This document shows positions 55,317-64,000 of a DNA stretch of 64,000 bases, in pieces. The stretch covers positions 62,001 to 126,000 of the forward strand of contig NZ_BFAB01000005.1 in assembly GCF_003402475.1 (NCBI RefSeq), in the 5' to 3' direction. How positions within the stretch are numbered: position 1 is the first letter of the stretch; the number at the start of each line of letters is the position of its first letter. The notes below the pieces were generated by a model, which did no database searches, was not told the origin of the DNA, and saw nothing but the letters and a program-made list of their open reading frames with translations. The stretch comes from Mycobacterium sp. MFM001. Lineage in GTDB: Bacteria; Actinomycetota; Actinomycetes; Mycobacteriales; Mycobacteriaceae. Position numbers and translations under genes: made by a program.

Positions 55317-56351
55317 TCAGGCGATCGGATACGGCCAGGGATTGAATCGGCACGTCTTGCCGTCGGGCTTGACCCACTCGGGGTCGAACTTCGCGGCGTC
55401 GTTGTCCGACGTGGAAAAGGTCTGCTGCATCATCACCGGCGCCAGGCCGCCCTGCGCGTCGCACGACTCATGACGCAGATAGCCGATGGCGTGGCCGACT
55501 TCGTGGTTGATCACGTACTGCCGATAGGAGCCGACGTCGCCCTCGAACGGCACGGCACCACGCACCCATCTGGCCTCGTTGATGAAGACCCGGGGCTGTC
55601 CCTCCGGACCGTATGACGGGTTGTAACAGGACGTTTCCAACGGGAACTCGTAGCCGCAGCCTTCGCGCACCGTCATCGGGGAGCTCAGCGAGATGCGGAA
55701 GTCGGGGTTGCCCGGGGTGTTCCCGTCGATCCGGATGAACGCGAATTGCGGGTTGTGCGTCCAGCTCTTGGGATTGGCCAACGTCTGGTCGACCATTCGG
55801 GCAAACGCATCGTCGCCGCCGAATGCGGCCGGATCGATCCCGTTTTCGACCTCGACGGTGTACCGGAACACCTTGGCGGCGCCCTGACCGATCTGGGGTG
55901 TAGTGCCCGGAATGATGCGCCAGGTCTTGTCGCCGACCTGGGTGAAGGCGCCGCCGTCCGGCAGCATTCCGGTAGGCAGATTGGCGTCGAACACAGTGAG
56001 GCCGCGCGGCGGGGCGTCGATGATCGCGGTGCCCACCGACCCGATCGCCGGGGGGCCCTGCGCCGGATCCTTGGAGGCCGCAGGCGGTGCGCTGGTCCCG
56101 GTCGCCGTCTGGTACAACACCACCGCGGTCAGCGCGGTCAGCACGGGCAGCGCGTAGGCACGCCACCCGTAGGTCGACACGAACCGGCCCAGCCAGGTTT
56201 GTTTGCGCCACTGGCGCGGCCTGTCCCGGTTGGAACGCACTCGCCCGGAGCTCCAGGCGAGCGGATCCCGCTGGGCGCGCAGCGGTTCCCGCCAGTCGTC
56301 GCGGAGAACCGGTACGGGACCGCCCCCGCGTCGCTCCGGGTCGTAGGTCAC
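55317..56351 (-). CDS. Membrane-anchored metallopeptidase-like DUF3152 protein (Rv3207c-like)
   Basis: A 344-residue protein with a basic cytoplasmic N-terminus, one TM helix (~66-84, ALPVLTALTAVVLYQ) and an extracytoplasmic domain. It has an extended zinc-binding signature HEVGHAIGYLRH (~290), the metzincin-like HExxHxxGxxxH. Two cysteine pairs around CGYEFPLETSCYN suggest a disulfide. No substrate is known to me. It lies upstream of moeZ on the same strand. Confidence 0.87.
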   Translation of the reverse strand: MTYDPERRGGGPVPVLRDDWREPLRAQRDPLAWSSGRVRSNRDRPRQWRKQTWLGRFVSTYGWRAYALPVLTALTAVVLYQTATGTSAPPAASKDPAQGPPAIGSVGTAIIDAPPRGLTVFDANLPTGMLPDGGAFTQVGDKTWRIIPGTTPQIGQGAAKVFRYTVEVENGIDPAAFGGDDAFARMVDQTLANPKSWTHNPQFAFIRIDGNTPGNPDFRISLSSPMTVREGCGYEFPLETSCYNPSYGPEGQPRVFINEARWVRGAVPFEGDVGSYRQYVINHEVGHAIGYLRHESCDAQGGLAPVMMQQTFSTSDNDAAKFDPEWVKPDGKTCRFNPWPYPIA

Positions 56352-56436
56352 CGCCCCAGAATCTCACATTCCCTGTTGAGGATGCCGCTAGCTGGGACTC
56401 TTGGCGTGCCCGCTCAAGCGTTGACCGCATCAATAA

Positions 56437-57415
<979 letters not shown>

Positions 57416-57595
57416 GCCGGCCCCTTCCTAGTAGACGTTCTCAGCAAGAAGGCTAGTGGACGGTCTTCGGTGGTCGCGAAAGCCGGTCGGCGCCAAGCGT
57501 TCGCGGGCGTGAGTGTCGCCAAATCGTGACCAACACACCGGCCGCCACCCGGCGCTGGGTCCGTCGGCATCGATAACATCTGCACCATCAGCACC

Positions 57596-58255
57596 ATGAA
57601 TCACTTGGATACCGAGATCCAGGACTACCCAGACGAGCTGGTCTACGAGACCTACCCGGACGACGAACTGGTCGAGCCGGCCGATCAACGCTGGCGTCCG
57701 GTCGCCGTGATCGCCGCCGTCGTGTTCGTGCTGGCCGTGATCGCCACCGTCGTGATCCTCAACGGCGGCGACAGCACCTCGACGACGGCCACCGTGGCGC
57801 CGCCGACCCGCACGGTGATCGCCACCCCGCGGCCGTCTTCACCGCCCAGCGCGTCGCTGCCACCCGAGACGGTCACCACGGTGACGCCGCCTCCGCGGGA
57901 ACCCAGCGTCACGGCCAGCCCCAGCGAGGCGCCCACCACGGCGGCGCCCCCGGAGGCCGCCCCGGCGCCGTTGCCGCCGGTGAGCCCGAACACGATCGTC
58001 TACCGGGTGACGGGCACCAAGGGGATGCTCGACCTGGTGAACATCGTCTACACCGACGAGCAGGGCCTGCCGCGAACCGACCTGAACGTGTCGTTGCCTT
58101 GGTCGAAGGCGGTGGTGCTGAACCCCGGTGTGCAGACGAAATCCGTTGTGGCGACAAGCATTACGGGCCGGCTCAATTGTGAGATCACCGATGCGCAGGG
58201 TCAGCCGGTCGCCATTTCCGCCAACAACTCGATGATCGCGACCTGCGCCCGCTAG
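57596..58255 (+). CDS. MmpS-like exported protein with Thr/Pro-rich linker (Rv3209-like)
   Basis: A 219-residue protein with an acidic N-terminus, one TM helix (~38-57, PVAVIAAVVFVLAVIATVV), a Thr/Pro/Ser/Ala-rich linker (~63-135) and a C-terminal MmpS-like domain (NTIVYRVTGTKGMLDLVNIVY, LPWSKAVVLN, LNCEITDAQGQ). MmpS proteins assist MmpL lipid exporters, but no mmpL gene is in the window. It is similar in placement to Rv3209. Confidence 0.83.
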   Translation: MNHLDTEIQDYPDELVYETYPDDELVEPADQRWRPVAVIAAVVFVLAVIATVVILNGGDSTSTTATVAPPTRTVIATPRPSSPPSASLPPETVTTVTPPPREPSVTASPSEAPTTAAPPEAAPAPLPPVSPNTIVYRVTGTKGMLDLVNIVYTDEQGLPRTDLNVSLPWSKAVVLNPGVQTKSVVATSITGRLNCEITDAQGQPVAISANNSMIATCAR

Positions 58256-58263
58256 GTCTGAGT

Positions 58264-58308
58264 GAGACGACCCGCTGCGCCCGGCTCCGCCGCGCTTGCG
58301 ATCGTCGC
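58264..58308. repeat. 45-bp hairpin repeat, copy E
   Basis: Arms GAGACGA and TCGTCGC differ from the B and D arms on both sides yet still pair with one mismatch. It fills the convergent gap between the MmpS-like and ferritin-like genes and ends on the latter's stop codon. Confidence 0.8.
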
Positions 58309-59003
58309 TAGGCAAGCCCCAACTCGTGCATCCGCTCGTCGTGGGTGTGCTGCAACCGGTCGAAGAACCCAGTCAGCTGCGTTAGCCCGTCGGTCCCCGA
58401 CACCACCAGGTCGACAAGCTCGTCGTGGTCGGCCAACACGTACTGGGCCTGCGTGATTGCCTCGCCGAGCAGCCGGCGCGACCACAACGCCAGCCGGCTG
58501 CGCTGCCTCGCGCTGCTGTTCACCGCCGCGCGGACCTCGGCGACCACGAATTGGGAGTGACCGGTCTCCGACAGCGTCGCGCGCACGACGTCGGCCACCT
58601 CGTCGGGCAGCCCGTCGGCGATCTCCAGATAGAAGTCGGCGGCCAGCGCGTCACCGACATAGGTCTTGACCAGGGCCTCCAGCCAGGTGCTCGGCGTGGT
58701 CAGCCGGTGGTAGTCGTCGAGCGCCGAGGCGTACCTCGACATCGCCGGCACGACGTCGACGCCGCGGCGTTCCAGGGCTTCGCGCAGCAGCTCGAAATGT
58801 CCCATCTCCGCGGCGGCCATCCGGGCCATCGAAATGCGGCCCAGCAGGTTCGGCGCCATCCGCGCCTCGTCGGTGAGCCGATAGAACGCGGCGACCTCGC
58901 CGTAGGCCAGCAGCGCGAACAACTCGTTGACGCCGGGGTGGTCGGCCGGGAACCGTGGCGTGGGCGGATCGGCCACTTCGTCGGCGCGCGAAAGCGAAGA
59001 CAT
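58308..59003 (-). CDS. Ferritin-like-fold protein (Rv3210c-like)
   Basis: A 231-residue helical protein. Helices carry ARMAAAEMGHFELLREALE (~60-77, with an ExxH pair) and RATLSETGHSQFVVAE (~140-155, a second ExxH), the metal-ligand pattern of ferritin-like and MiaE-like four-helix bundles. This suggests a di-iron or related site. The function is unknown. It is divergent from rhlE across a 304-bp region. Confidence 0.83.
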   Translation of the reverse strand: MSSLSRADEVADPPTPRFPADHPGVNELFALLAYGEVAAFYRLTDEARMAPNLLGRISMARMAAAEMGHFELLREALERRGVDVVPAMSRYASALDDYHRLTTPSTWLEALVKTYVGDALAADFYLEIADGLPDEVADVVRATLSETGHSQFVVAEVRAAVNSSARQRSRLALWSRRLLGEAITQAQYVLADHDELVDLVVSGTDGLTQLTGFFDRLQHTHDERMHELGLA

Positions 59004-59307
59004 GGCAACACTCTAGGCGCGTTGGTGGCGACCCGTCCCCCTAGCCGCTCCGCGACTGGGGGTGCCCCCAGCGCCCGGCACACGCCGCGATCCGGGGCGG
59101 CAAAGGCCGACCAGCTATCATGGACCTCGGTGGTGGCGGTAAATCCTTACCGCCGCTACCCGCGAAATGTGCGTGCACGCAGTAGGCCCGCCTCGGCGAA
59201 GTGCAGGGCCCCGCGAACCGGCATCGGATTCGACACTCAGCTCGTGCGCGCGTGACCCGCAAAACGAACTGAGAAAAACCGATACCGAGAGGCACATCCC
59301 CCTACGC
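59004..59307 (+). promoter_or_regulatory. rhlE upstream region: composite repeat, hairpin and leader
   Basis: A 304-bp gap. It opens with a split 45-bp repeat (59025-59093): the left half GTGGCGACCCG and right half GCGCCCGGC...CGCCGCGATC are separated by a second motif, CCCCCTAGCCGCTCCGCGAC, with TGGGGG-TG-CCCCCA. A possible -10 TATCAT lies at 59116-59121, then a perfect hairpin GGCGGTAA-ATCC-TTACCGCC (59135-59154). A 21-codon ORF (59120-59185) is possible but weak. The long leader could allow post-transcriptional control of the helicase. Confidence 0.5.
59025..59093. repeat. Split 45-bp hairpin repeat, copy F, with inserted motif
   Basis: Halves of the 45-bp family flank a ~35-bp unrelated GC-rich segment (59036-59070), as if one palindromic repeat had inserted into another. 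The right arm is degraded. Confidence 0.55.
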
Positions 59308-60783
59308 ATGACTCCCGTCACTCACGCACCTCACCTCACTTTTGCCAGCCTTGGAGTTCGCGACGAAATCGTCCGCGCACTCGCCGAAGAAGGCATCGAG
59401 CACCCCTTTGCCATCCAAGAGCTCACGCTGCCGCTGGCGCTCGCCGGCGACGACGTGATCGGCCAGGCCCGCACCGGCATGGGCAAGACCTTCGGCTTCG
59501 GCGTCCCACTGCTGCAGCGAATCACCGACCCCGACACTGACCGCCCGCTCACCGGCATTCCCCGGGCCCTGGTCGTGGTGCCCACCCGCGAGCTGTGCCT
59601 GCAGGTCTCCGGCGACCTGGCCACCGCGGCCAAGCACCTGCATGCCGACGGCGGCCGGCGGTTGTCCGTCGTCTCCATCTACGGCGGCCGGCCCTACGAG
59701 CCGCAGATCGAGTCGCTGCGCGCCGGCGCCGACGTGGTGGTGGGCACTCCTGGCCGACTGCTCGACCTGGCCCAGCAGGGCCACCTGCAGCTGGGCGGGC
59801 TGGCGGTGCTGGTGCTCGACGAAGCCGACGAGATGCTCGACCTCGGCTTCCTGCCCGACATCGAGCGCATCCTGCGCCAGATTCCAGAGGATCGGCAGTC
59901 GATGCTGTTCTCGGCGACCATGCCGGACCCGATCATCACGCTGGCCCGCACCTTCATGAACCAGCCGACCCACATCCGCGCCGAGGCGCCGCAGGCGTCG
60001 GCTGTGCACGACGCCACCGAACAGTTCGTCTACCGCGCGCATGCGCTGGACAAGATCGAACTGGTGAGCCGGATCCTGCAGGCCCGCGGCCGCGGCGCCA
60101 CCATGATCTTCACCCGCACCAAGCGCACCGCCCAGAAGGTGGCCGACGAGTTGGCCGAGCGCGGATTCGCCGTCGGCGCCGTGCACGGCGATCTCGGCCA
60201 GATCGCAAGGGAGAAGTCGCTCAAGGCATTTCGCACCGGCGGCATCGACGTGCTGGTTGCCACCGACGTGGCCGCCCGCGGTATCGACATCGACGACGTC
60301 ACCCACGTCATCAACTACCAGTGCCCCGACGACGAGAAGACCTATGTGCACCGCATCGGCCGCACCGGACGGGCCGGGCGCACCGGCGTCGCCGTCACGT
60401 TGGTGGACTGGGACGAGTTGGCCCGCTGGGCGATGATCGACAAAGCCCTCGACCTGGGCTGCCCCGACCCGGCCGAAACCTACTCGAGCTCGCCGCACCT
60501 CTACACCGAACTGGACATCCCGACCGAGGCCCGCGGCACGGTCGGGACGCCCCGCAAGTCGCAGGCCAAGAAAGCCGCCGCCAGTGAGGACAAGCCGGCC
60601 CGCAAGAGCACCCGCTCACGGCGACGCACCCGCGGCGGCAAGCCGGTCACCGGACACCCGGTCGCCGCCACCAACGGTGACGCGCCCGCCGAAGCTCCCG
60701 CCGGCGAGGGCTCGCACAGCGGCCGCCGCCGTCGGCGCCGTCGGCCCCGCAAAGCGGCGGAGGCCGCCGCCAACGCCAACTGA
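59308..60783 (+). CDS. rhlE: DEAD-box ATP-dependent RNA helicase RhlE
   Basis: A 491-residue RNA helicase. Q motif FAIQELTLPLAL, motif I ARTGMGKT, motif II DEADEML, motif III SAT, motif V TDVAARGIDI and motif VI HRIGRTGRAGR are all present. A Lys/Arg-rich C-terminal tail (~415-491; KSTRSRRRTRGGK, then RRRRRRPRKAAEA) probably binds RNA non-specifically. It acts in RNA decay or ribosome maturation. ATG 59308 is used. Confidence 0.94.
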   Translation: MTPVTHAPHLTFASLGVRDEIVRALAEEGIEHPFAIQELTLPLALAGDDVIGQARTGMGKTFGFGVPLLQRITDPDTDRPLTGIPRALVVVPTRELCLQVSGDLATAAKHLHADGGRRLSVVSIYGGRPYEPQIESLRAGADVVVGTPGRLLDLAQQGHLQLGGLAVLVLDEADEMLDLGFLPDIERILRQIPEDRQSMLFSATMPDPIITLARTFMNQPTHIRAEAPQASAVHDATEQFVYRAHALDKIELVSRILQARGRGATMIFTRTKRTAQKVADELAERGFAVGAVHGDLGQIAREKSLKAFRTGGIDVLVATDVAARGIDIDDVTHVINYQCPDDEKTYVHRIGRTGRAGRTGVAVTLVDWDELARWAMIDKALDLGCPDPAETYSSSPHLYTELDIPTEARGTVGTPRKSQAKKAAASEDKPARKSTRSRRRTRGGKPVTGHPVAATNGDAPAEAPAGEGSHSGRRRRRRRPRKAAEAAANAN

Positions 60784-60807
60784 GTCGGCGCGCCGCCAGC
60801 CCGCCCG

Positions 60808-62022
60808 ATGGTCAAACCCGAACGCCGCACCAGGACCGACATGGTGGCGGCCGCCGCGATCGTGACAGTGGTCGCCGTGGTGGCGGCCCTGATCTGGTGG
60901 ACCAGCGACGCCCGGGCCACCAGCAGCAGACCCGCCGCCGTCCCGGCACCCACCCCGAGCACGGCTCGCGGGGTGCCCGCGTCGCTCAAGCAGCTCTGGA
61001 CCGCGCCCAGCGCGGCGACCAGCCTGCCGGTGGTGGTCGGCGGGTCGGTGGTCACCGGCGACGGGCAATCCGTGCAGGGACGTGATCCCGCCAGCGGGGA
61101 CGTGCGCTGGAGCTACTCGCGGAACCGCCAACTGTGCGCGGTGTCCTGGGTCTACCGCTACGCCGTCGCGGTCTATCCCGACGACCGGGGCTGCGGCCAG
61201 GTCAGCACCATCGACGCCTCCACCGGCCGGCGCGGGCCGGCGCGCAGCAGCTACGCCGACAAACACGTCGACGTCTCCTCCGACGGCACGACCGTGCTCT
61301 CGGCCGGTAAGACCCGGCTGGAGCTGTGGCGTTCCGACATGGTCCGGATGCTGTCGTACGGCGAGATCGACGCCCGGGTGAAGCCGTCCTCGCAGGGACT
61401 GCACAGCGGATGCACGCTGACGTCCGCGGCGGCCAGCTCGTCGGCCGTGTCGGTGCTGGAGGCGTGTCCCAAACAGGCCGATCTGCGGCTGACGCTGCTG
61501 CGGCCGAGCAAGGAAGAAGACGAACCCGAGCAGAGGTATGTGCCGGAGCAGGGAATCGGCGCGGGCTCGGGCGCTCGGGTGCTGGCCGTGTCCGACAACA
61601 ACACGGCCGTGTACCTGCCGTCGCCGCAGCCCCGGGTCGAGGTGGTCGACGCGTCCGGCACCACGGTGGCAAGCACGGTGCTGCCCAAGCAGCCGATGCC
61701 GTCGAACGTGGTGTCGCGGCTGGGCAACCTGGTGACCTGGTGGACCGGCGACGCGGTGCTGGTGTTCGACGCGGCCACGCTGACCTACCGCTACACGGTC
61801 GCGCCCGACGGGCCGACGGTCCCGGTGGGGCCGGCGACGATCATGGCGGGCCGGCTGCTGGTCCCAGTCGCCCGCGGGATCGGCGTCTACGATCCGGCCA
61901 CCGGCGCGCACGAACGCGATATCCCGGTCGACCGGCCGGCGGGCACGGCACCGGTGCTTCCCGCCGTGTCTGGTTCGCAGATTCTGGAGCAGCGCGGCAA
62001 CACCGTCGTCGCGCTGGGTTGA
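60808..62022 (+). CDS. Membrane-anchored beta-propeller protein (Rv3212-like)
   Basis: A 404-residue protein with a single N-terminal TM helix (~12-30) and an extracytoplasmic repeat domain of PQQ-like blades: VVTGDGQSVQGRDPASGDVRWSY, STIDASTGRRGP, GIGVYDPATGAHERDIPV. Three or four cysteines could form disulfides. No catalytic residues are known for this group; a binding or scaffold role is likely. It follows rhlE by 24 bp and may be co-transcribed. Confidence 0.87.
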   Translation: MVKPERRTRTDMVAAAAIVTVVAVVAALIWWTSDARATSSRPAAVPAPTPSTARGVPASLKQLWTAPSAATSLPVVVGGSVVTGDGQSVQGRDPASGDVRWSYSRNRQLCAVSWVYRYAVAVYPDDRGCGQVSTIDASTGRRGPARSSYADKHVDVSSDGTTVLSAGKTRLELWRSDMVRMLSYGEIDARVKPSSQGLHSGCTLTSAAASSSAVSVLEACPKQADLRLTLLRPSKEEDEPEQRYVPEQGIGAGSGARVLAVSDNNTAVYLPSPQPRVEVVDASGTTVASTVLPKQPMPSNVVSRLGNLVTWWTGDAVLVFDAATLTYRYTVAPDGPTVPVGPATIMAGRLLVPVARGIGVYDPATGAHERDIPVDRPAGTAPVLPAVSGSQILEQRGNTVVALG

Positions 62023-62028
62023 TACCCG

Positions 62029-62826
62029 CTAGATCTCGGGCGTGAAGGTCGGCAGCGGCTTGCCGGACTTCCAGTGCTTGAGCAGCGCATTGGCCAAGTC
62101 GCGGTAGGCCGCCGAGCCCTTGTTCTTGCGTGCCGCCATCACCGACGAGCCCGACGCGCTCGCCTCGGCGAAGCGCACCGTCCGCGGGATCGGCGGCGCG
62201 AGCACCGGCAGGTCGTAGCGGTCGGCGACGTCGAGCAGCACGTCGCGGGTATGGGTGGTTCGCGGGTCGTACAGCGTCGGCAGCGCACCCAGTAAGCGCA
62301 GGCCCGGGTTGGTGATCTGCTGCACGTCGGCGACCGTACGCAAAAACTGCCCGACGCCGCGGTGCGCCAGCGTCTCGCACTGCAGCGGAACCATCACCTC
62401 GTCGGCGGCGGTCAGCCCGTTGAGGGTGAGCACCCCGAGCGACGGCGGGCAATCGATGACAACCACGTCGAACTGGTCGAGCTTGTCCAGCGCGCGCTTG
62501 AGCGCGTACTCGCGGCCGGCTCGCATCAACAGCATGGCTTCGGCGCCCGCCAGGTCGATGTTGGCGGGCAGCAGTGTCATGCCTTCGGCGGTGTCGACCA
62601 GCGCGGCGTTGGGCTCCACCTCGCCGAGCAGCACCTCATGCACCGACACCGGCAGCTTGTCGGGATCGTGGCCGAGCGAAAAGGTCAGACAGCCCTGCGG
62701 ATCGAGATCGACGAGCAGTACCCGCCGCCCCTTGTCCACCATCGCGGCTCCCAACGAGGCCACCGTCGTCGTCTTGGCCACCCCGCCCTTCTGGTTGGCC
62801 ACTGCCAGCACCCGAGTCTCTGCCAT
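62029..62826 (-). CDS. ParA/Soj-type ATPase (Rv3213c-like)
   Basis: A 265-residue deviant Walker ATPase. The signature Lys motif is ANQKGGVAKTTT (~10-21), then VDLDPQGCLTFSLG and VVIDCPPSLGVLTLNGL. No parB-like gene is adjacent, and the true chromosomal parAB pair should lie elsewhere, so this is probably an orphan ParA acting in positioning or partition of another cargo. ATG 62826 is preceded by GAGGAGGAG from a MIRU-like unit. Confidence 0.92.
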   Translation of the reverse strand: MAETRVLAVANQKGGVAKTTTVASLGAAMVDKGRRVLLVDLDPQGCLTFSLGHDPDKLPVSVHEVLLGEVEPNAALVDTAEGMTLLPANIDLAGAEAMLLMRAGREYALKRALDKLDQFDVVVIDCPPSLGVLTLNGLTAADEVMVPLQCETLAHRGVGQFLRTVADVQQITNPGLRLLGALPTLYDPRTTHTRDVLLDVADRYDLPVLAPPIPRTVRFAEASASGSSVMAARKNKGSAAYRDLANALLKHWKSGKPLPTFTPEI

Positions 62827-62875
62827 CAAGCGCCGCTCCTCCTCATCGCTTGGCTCCTGCATCGTCGCCGGCGCG
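62827..62875 (-). repeat. Single MIRU-like unit upstream of the ParA-like gene
   Basis: On the minus strand the order is GCCGGCGACGATGCAGGAG..., GATGAGGAGGAGCGGCGC and the ATG, close to the unit at 34131-34176. It supplies the ribosome site of the ParA-like gene. Confidence 0.75.
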
Positions 62876-62952
62876 GCCACACGGCCATCCTGGCATCTTC
62901 CCCATCCTGCCCGCGCGTCAATGGCGATGCGTTTCAGGCAGAATCGATCGGC

Positions 62953-63543
62953 ATGGGCGTAGAGAACCATCGACTGGTACTGCTGCGCCACGGCGAAACC
63001 GAATGGTCGAAGTCCGGCCGGCACACCAGCCGCACCGATCTCGAGCTCACCGACGACGGACGCCGCCAGGCCGCCGCCGCCGGCCGGGCGCTCGCCGAAC
63101 TGCACCTGGACAGCCCGATGGTGATCACCAGCCCTCGCCGGCGGGCGGTGTCGACCGCCGAACTGGCGGGGCTGGCCATCGACGACAAGTCACCCTTGAT
63201 CGCCGAGTGGGATTACGGGTCCTACGAGGGGCTGACGACCGCTGAAATCCGCCAGACACAACCGGAGTGGTTGGTGTGGACACACGGCTGCCCGGACGGC
63301 GAGACCGTCGCCCAGGCCACCGGGCGCGCCGATGCGGCCGTCGCGCTCGCGCTTGAGCACATGGCGACGCGCGACGTGCTGTTCGTCGGGCATGGTCACT
63401 TCTCCAGGGCGGTGATCGCGCGCTGGCTCGAGCTGCCGCTGTCCGAGGGGATCCGCTTCGGCATGGTCGCCAGTTCGATCGCGGTGTGCGGCTTCGAGCA
63501 TGGAATTCGCCAGCTCGGCGCGCTCGCCCTTCCGCGGCCATGA
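62953..63543 (+). CDS. gpm2: Histidine phosphatase family acid phosphatase, Gpm2-like
   Basis: A 196-residue phosphoglycerate-mutase-like phosphatase. The catalytic motif is LLRHGETEW (~10-18), SPRRRAVSTAEL supplies the second Arg, AEWDYGSYEG holds the acid, and VGHGHFSRAV has the second His. The M. tuberculosis counterpart (Rv3214) is reported to be an acid phosphatase rather than a mutase. The last 4 nt overlap the entC start. Confidence 0.92.
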   Translation: MGVENHRLVLLRHGETEWSKSGRHTSRTDLELTDDGRRQAAAAGRALAELHLDSPMVITSPRRRAVSTAELAGLAIDDKSPLIAEWDYGSYEGLTTAEIRQTQPEWLVWTHGCPDGETVAQATGRADAAVALALEHMATRDVLFVGHGHFSRAVIARWLELPLSEGIRFGMVASSIAVCGFEHGIRQLGALALPRP

Positions 63544-64000
63544 CTGTCGAGCCGCCCTTCGTGCTGTGCGGGCCGGCCGGGATTCTGGTTGCCGACGGCG
63601 TGCAGGCCAGCTATCGCGATGTAGTCGCCGCGCAGGCCGCGCTGCGCTGCAGTGCGACGCCAATCGTGGTGGGCGCGTTACCATTTGACCTCACCCAGCC
63701 CGCCGCACTGGTGGCGCCGCGAACCGTGCGACACCCCGACACGCTGCCCGACTGGCCCGCCGGCCCACTGCCGCGGGTGCACATCGCCGGGGCGCTCCCG
63801 GCTCCCGAGGAGCATCGCGCCCGGGTGCAGCGTGCCTGCGACCAGCTGACCGCACCGGACAGCCTCCTGCACAAGGTGGTGCTGGCCCGAGCTTTGCGCC
63901 TGGCCGCCGATGACCCGCTGGACGCCCGCGTCATCCTGCGCCGCCTGGTCGCCAAAGACCCTGCCGCGTACGGCTATCTGGTCGATTTGACGCCGGCGGG
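63540..64000 (+). CDS. entC: Isochorismate synthase, N-terminal part (cut by window end)
   Basis: Begins at ATG 63540, overlapping the gpm2 stop (ATGA), and runs off the right edge, so ~153 residues are visible. It begins MTVEPPFVLCGPAGILVADG and holds the chorismate-enzyme motif LLHKVVLARAL (~128-138), the region of the general base lysine of the MenF/EntC family. Its product isochorismate feeds menaquinone or mycobactin synthesis. By position it matches Rv3215. Confidence 0.85.
   Translation, partial: MTVEPPFVLCGPAGILVADGVQASYRDVVAAQAALRCSATPIVVGALPFDLTQPAALVAPRTVRHPDTLPDWPAGPLPRVHIAGALPAPEEHRARVQRACDQLTAPDSLLHKVVLARALRLAADDPLDARVILRRLVAKDPAAYGYLVDLTPA

Noticed and set aside
59120..59185. 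A 21-codon leader peptide for rhlE
   Set aside because: It overlaps the possible -10 element and has no ribosome site; kept only as a remark in the leader entry.

Overview
This window is from a high-GC actinobacterial chromosome, almost certainly a Mycobacterium and probably a slow grower. The evidence is gene content and order: nuoLMN, the moxR3 operon, an Rv3168-Rv3169-aofH-type cluster, then an unbroken run matching M. tuberculosis Rv3193c to Rv3215 (UPF0182 membrane protein, PDZ/S16 protease, DUF2342 protein, ABC1 kinase, whiB7, uvrD2, mycoredoxin, nudC, potassium channel, adnB/adnA, lipV, moeZ, rhlE, a ParA-type ATPase, gpm2, entC). MIRU-like repeats and a 13E12-type HNH gene fit the same assignment. 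The Rv numbers come from recalled synteny, not from a search.

Layout. 1-4245: end of the complex I operon (nuoL, nuoM, nuoN) with a coupled crotonase gene. 4402-5772: a 13E12-family HNH gene. 5708-9861 (minus): a five-gene MoxR/DUF58/DUF4129 operon in which every junction is a 4-nt overlap. 9887-20530: an accessory-looking segment between the homologues of Rv3167c (TetR) and Rv3168. It holds a TetR gene facing a four-gene cassette (two tandem ABC1 kinases, a cytochrome P450 and an SRPBCC protein), a PNPOx/SRPBCC/PhzF operon facing a MocR regulator, and a TetR/SDR pair. 20530-29846: oxidoreductases and hydrolases (phosphotransferase-like protein, DUF protein, flavin amine oxidase, alpha/beta hydrolase, Baeyer-Villiger-type monooxygenase, FadB4-like reductase, cutinase, amidase). 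29919-29992: initiator tRNA with a clear terminator. 30066-64000: conserved housekeeping and stress genes, interrupted at 49986-51866 by two genes that look like a bipartite type VII (ESX) substrate pair.

How the genes work together. NuoL, M and N are the proton-pumping arm of complex I. AdnA and AdnB form the mycobacterial end-resection helicase-nuclease, with UvrD2 and an alkyltransferase-like protein as further DNA-repair functions. WhiB7, with its upstream ORF and attenuator, controls intrinsic antibiotic resistance. Mycoredoxin, MoeZ and NudC serve thiol, sulfur-carrier and NAD(H)-cap chemistry.

Non-coding structure is rich. There are at least five copies of a 45-bp hairpin repeat whose stem shows compensatory changes, two copies of a 57-59 bp palindromic element, a 4 x 57 bp MIRU-type tandem array, and two single MIRU-like units that supply ribosome binding sites. 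The strongest candidates for undescribed biology are the TetR/ABC1-ABC1-P450-SRPBCC cassette, the orphan ESX-like pair, and a stand-alone protein resembling the docking subunit of azoline cyclodehydratases.
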